Part shown: piece by piece, positions 61,983-64,000 of the stretch
Position numbering within the stretch: position 1 is the stretch's first letter
How the letters are laid out: every line of letters begins with the position of its first letter
From: Serratia surfactantfaciens
GTDB lineage: Bacteria; Pseudomonadota; Gammaproteobacteria; Enterobacterales; Enterobacteriaceae
Length of the DNA: 64,000 bases
Assembly: GCF_001642805.2 (NCBI RefSeq)
Contig: NZ_CP016948.1
Coordinates: 1,736,001-1,800,000, forward strand
Direction of reading: 5' to 3'
Position numbers and translations under genes: made by a program
Notes under the pieces: generated by a model
The model's database searches: none
What the model saw: the letters and a program-made list of their open reading frames with translations, nothing else
What the model was told of the DNA's origin: nothing

Positions 61983-62195
61983 TTAACGGCTGGTCTGGTG
62001 GCCGATAATGCCGCCCAGCGCTGCGCCGCCGAGTGTGCCCAGCGTGCTGCCGTCGGTCAATACCGCGCCGCCGACGGCGCCGACACCCGCGCCGATCGCC
62101 GTGTTGCGATCGCGATTGGACATATGCCCACATGCGGTAACGGAAAGCGTTGCCATCACCACCACCAACACACCCGCAGCACGTTTAATATTCAT
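61983..62195 (-). CDS. osmB: Osmotically inducible lipoprotein OsmB
   Basis: Lipoprotein of 70 residues almost identical in design to E. coli OsmB. The signal ends in a lipobox (LSVTACG, lipidated Cys22), followed by SNRDRNTAIGAG, GAVGGAVLTDGSTLGTLGGA and ALGGIIGHQ, a glycine-zipper segment. In E. coli it is induced by osmotic stress and stationary phase through RpoS and Rcs. Ends at its own strong terminator. Confidence 0.95.
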   Translation of the reverse strand: MNIKRAAGVLVVVMATLSVTACGHMSNRDRNTAIGAGVGAVGGAVLTDGSTLGTLGGAALGGIIGHQTSR

Positions 62196-62426
62196 AATGA
62201 GTTCCTGGTAAATTGGCGGATTAATGGATTAAAAATAATCCGATTAAACCGCCGGTAGAAGTTGGGATGAATGTATTCCTCCGTAAGAAAATCGAACAGG
62301 TAAAAATTCTTAATTTTGCGGCGGCGAAAAGCGTTTGCTCGCCGAATGTGCGGCCGCCGGCGAAACCGCGGGTCTATACTGAGAAGACGCCTCGTGGGGG
62401 ACGGGGCACACGTTGTGGAGGTTGCC

Positions 62427-62822
62427 ATGTCCGATCTCGTTTCCGCATCCGGCAAGCCGGTGAAAATTCCCGGGCCGGATCATCCGATTACGTTAACTCG
62501 CCATCCCATGCGGGTCGTGGTGCACGCCGCCGGCCAAATCCTGGCCGACAGCCGCAACGCGCTCATTTTACGGGAAGCCAACTATCCGCCGGTGTTTTAC
62601 TTTCCGCGTGAGGATGTGAAGATGGCGCTGCTGCAGAAAAACCATCGCGTTAGCTACTGCCCTTATAAGGGCGACTGCAGTTATTTCGACCTCGCGCTGA
62701 ACGGCCCGCAGGGGAACAATACGGCCTGGAGTTATGAAATGCCTTACAACGCCGTGGTGGCGATCAAGGAGCATCTGGCATTTTATGCCGATAAAGTGGC
62801 GGAGATCCGTACCGAAGCCTGA
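62427..62822 (+). CDS. DUF427 domain protein
   Basis: Cytoplasmic protein of 131 residues of the DUF427 family: HPMRVVVHAAGQILADSRNA, REANYPPVFYFPREDVKMAL, then the conserved YCPYKGDCSYFDL and WSYEMPYNAVVAIKEHLAFY. The family's function is not established. TGGAGG lies before the ATG at 62427; the frame is open upstream to 62316 but that part is Arg-rich and not family-like. Confidence 0.88.
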   Translation: MSDLVSASGKPVKIPGPDHPITLTRHPMRVVVHAAGQILADSRNALILREANYPPVFYFPREDVKMALLQKNHRVSYCPYKGDCSYFDLALNGPQGNNTAWSYEMPYNAVVAIKEHLAFYADKVAEIRTEA

Positions 62823-62953
62823 GCCGCCGTCGCCGCCGGGCGGGGGCTGGTTGACATTCCGCTAATCCCTACTCATTATGTGTATTACCGGAAATTGATA
62901 CGCTTTCCTTATGTTTTAATCCGACATAAACGAAACTCTGAGCAGGTGCCAAG

Positions 62954-63424
62954 GTGTCTACCTCTACGCGATTTGCCGTTGCCATCCATATCCTGACCAA
63001 CATCACGCTGTGTCGCGGCCAGACGGTGCGTTCCGAAGACATCGCCCGCAGCGTCAACACCAATCCGACGGTGGTGCGGCGCATCCTCGGCGCGCTGGCG
63101 GAAGCGGGGCTGACCTATTCACAAATGGGGCAAGGCGGCGGGGCGCTGCTGGCGCGGCCGGCGGAAGCGATCTCGCTGCTGGACGTGTATCGCGCGGTGG
63201 AGGATCAACCCTATTTCATGCTGCATCGCGCCCGGCCTAACGATGCGTGCTATATCGGCCACGCCATTACCCCGGTGCTGGAGCAAGAGTTCGCGCGCGT
63301 GGGGCATGCGCTGGAAGCGAGCCTGGCGCAGACCAGCATCGCCGAAATGGCCGGGCAGGTCGAGCGGCGCGCCGGCTATCCTTTCGCCCCCTGTTCGCCG
63401 CAATATCAAGCAGATACGCAATAA
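62954..63424 (+). CDS. Rrf2-family transcriptional regulator
   Basis: Regulator of 156 residues, start GTG at 62954 behind AAGG. The winged helix is RFAVAIHILTNITLCRGQTV, then SEDIARSVNTNPTVVRRILG and GGGALLARPAEAISLLDVYR. It has a single Cys at 96 (NDACYIGHA) and another near the C-terminus (PFAPCSPQ), not the three-Cys iron-sulphur set of IscR or NsrR, so it belongs with YwnA-like members that sense by other means. Possible regulator of the following region. Confidence 0.87.
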   Translation: MSTSTRFAVAIHILTNITLCRGQTVRSEDIARSVNTNPTVVRRILGALAEAGLTYSQMGQGGGALLARPAEAISLLDVYRAVEDQPYFMLHRARPNDACYIGHAITPVLEQEFARVGHALEASLAQTSIAEMAGQVERRAGYPFAPCSPQYQADTQ

Positions 63425-63473
63425 AAAATCCACGCCAATCCCTTTGCCGCACAGAGCATTTTTTGCATTGCGT

Positions 63474-63526
63474 TAATGTAATTGTGTAAGTTACATTAGC
63501 TCGCATCAAGTGTGATGTAGCTCACG
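63474..63526 (+). promoter_or_regulatory. acrZ upstream region: inverted repeat and candidate CRP site
   Basis: TAATGTAA (63474-63481) and TTACATTA (63491-63498) are perfect inverted repeats with a nine-base spacer, a likely dimeric regulator site. TGTGATGTAGCTCACG at 63511-63526 fits the CRP consensus (TGTGA, six bases, TCACA) with one mismatch. Both lie 90-145 bases before the acrZ ATG. Confidence 0.5.
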
Positions 63527-63618
63527 TTTTAGACTGCCTCCCCACGATAATCAACCGATTAGCCGGAAACCTTTTCTTCCGGCGCAGATTCGCTGTGCTT
63601 AAAAACCAGGAGAGAACG

Positions 63619-63753
63619 ATGTTAGAAATGCTTGAAAGCTTGGCCACCGTGGTGGTCCTGGTGCCGGTAATGGTAGCCGTACTGCTCGGCGCGATTTACG
63701 GCTTGGGTGAAGTGTTTAACGTCTTTTCCGCTATCGGCCGCAAAAACGGCTGA
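63619..63753 (+). CDS. acrZ: AcrZ, small subunit of the AcrAB-TolC drug efflux pump
   Basis: Membrane peptide of 44 residues. It matches E. coli AcrZ (49 residues): [20 protein letters not shown], then [14 protein letters not shown]. In E. coli the single helix lies in a groove of AcrB and alters recognition of some drugs such as chloramphenicol. AGGAGAG precedes the ATG. The C-terminus is shorter than in E. coli (ends GRKNG). It may respond to CRP and to the repeat upstream. Confidence 0.93.
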   Translation: MLEMLESLATVVVLVPVMVAVLLGAIYGLGEVFNVFSAIGRKNG

Positions 63754-63838
63754 GCCCGCATGTCAGGGGGCGGTTATCGCCCTCCGTCTCCCTCGCATTT
63801 CCTTTACTCGATGATTGACCGGTCGCGTAAATACCCAC

Positions 63839-64000
63839 CTAATCCTGAAAAAGTCGAGCGCTCAGCGTATCGATAAACACGCGGAGTTTCGGCGTCAGAT
63901 GCTTGCTGGAAGGCCACAGGACTTTGAAGCTGCCGCTGTGGTGACAATGCTCGCGCAATATCTGCTGCAATCGCCGCTGTTCCAGTGCGCGCTTCACGGC
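63839..64000 (-). CDS. LysR-family regulator, C-terminal end only
   Basis: Open on the minus strand from the right edge to a TAG at 63841-63839, 53 residues. The sequence (VLWPSSKHLTPKLRVFIDTL, SARLFQD at the end) is the characteristic C-terminus of LysR proteins. Most of the gene lies beyond the window. Confidence 0.75.
   Translation of the reverse strand, partial: AVKRALEQRRLQQILREHCHHSGSFKVLWPSSKHLTPKLRVFIDTLSARLFQD

Overview
The window looks like chromosome of an enterobacterium very close to Serratia marcescens. It is GC-rich and carries enterobacterial markers (osmB, acrZ, yjcB, mdtG, dcp). It also has a serralysin-type RTX metalloprotease divergent from its Inh-family inhibitor, and an EagR chaperone with a PAAR-Rhs type VI secretion effector, a combination described in S. 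marcescens. No tRNA, rRNA, CRISPR array or phage structural module was seen.

Layout. 0-8.5 kb: regulators with divergent transporters, the peptidase dcp, and an apparent operon of a TSUP permease with two different D-aminopeptidase-type enzymes. 8.8-12.8 kb: a periplasmic molybdo-hydroxylase (IorB/IorA-like) with a tri-haem cytochrome c, behind a terminator-like leader hairpin. 12.9-30.2 kb: metabolic cassettes, each paired with a LysR or AraC regulator (SDR and metallo-beta-lactamase-fold protein; LysE exporter, SDR and aldehyde dehydrogenase; MFS, deaminase and nucleoside hydrolase; hydrolase and oxalate-decarboxylase-like bicupin; split chromate transporter). 30.2-34.4 kb: inhibitor and serralysin, a reductase-domain protein and a hydrolase. 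34.6-45.4 kb: the Rhs island. 45.4-64 kb: core-type genes, including a tandem PBP2/PBP3 pair, a porin, a chemoreceptor, osmB and acrZ.

Rhs island. eagR, a 1405-residue PAAR-Rhs effector with a TreTu-like C-terminal tip, and its TriTu-like immunity gene are followed by a displaced (orphan) Rhs end. The tip of that orphan resembles a nucleotidyltransferase and was split by an IS3-family element (IS407-like). A row of AT-rich small genes without toxins follows. They look like immunity genes, and one carries a macro domain.

The most important result is an artefact. Bases 39914-40546 are a laboratory cloning vector: a pUC/pMB1 replication origin, an M13 forward primer site and a polylinker. They are followed by a 533-base stretch (40547-41079) in inverted orientation, bracketed by an 11-base inverted repeat (GTGTCGCCCTT / AAGGGCGACAC). 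That stretch overlaps the orphan Rhs core on one side and IS orfA on the other. It therefore looks like a gap-bridging clone inserted backwards together with its vector. Removing the vector and flipping the insert restores an intact Rhs end, an IS of about 1207 bp and a 3-bp target duplication. The real biology of this stretch should be read from that reconstruction.
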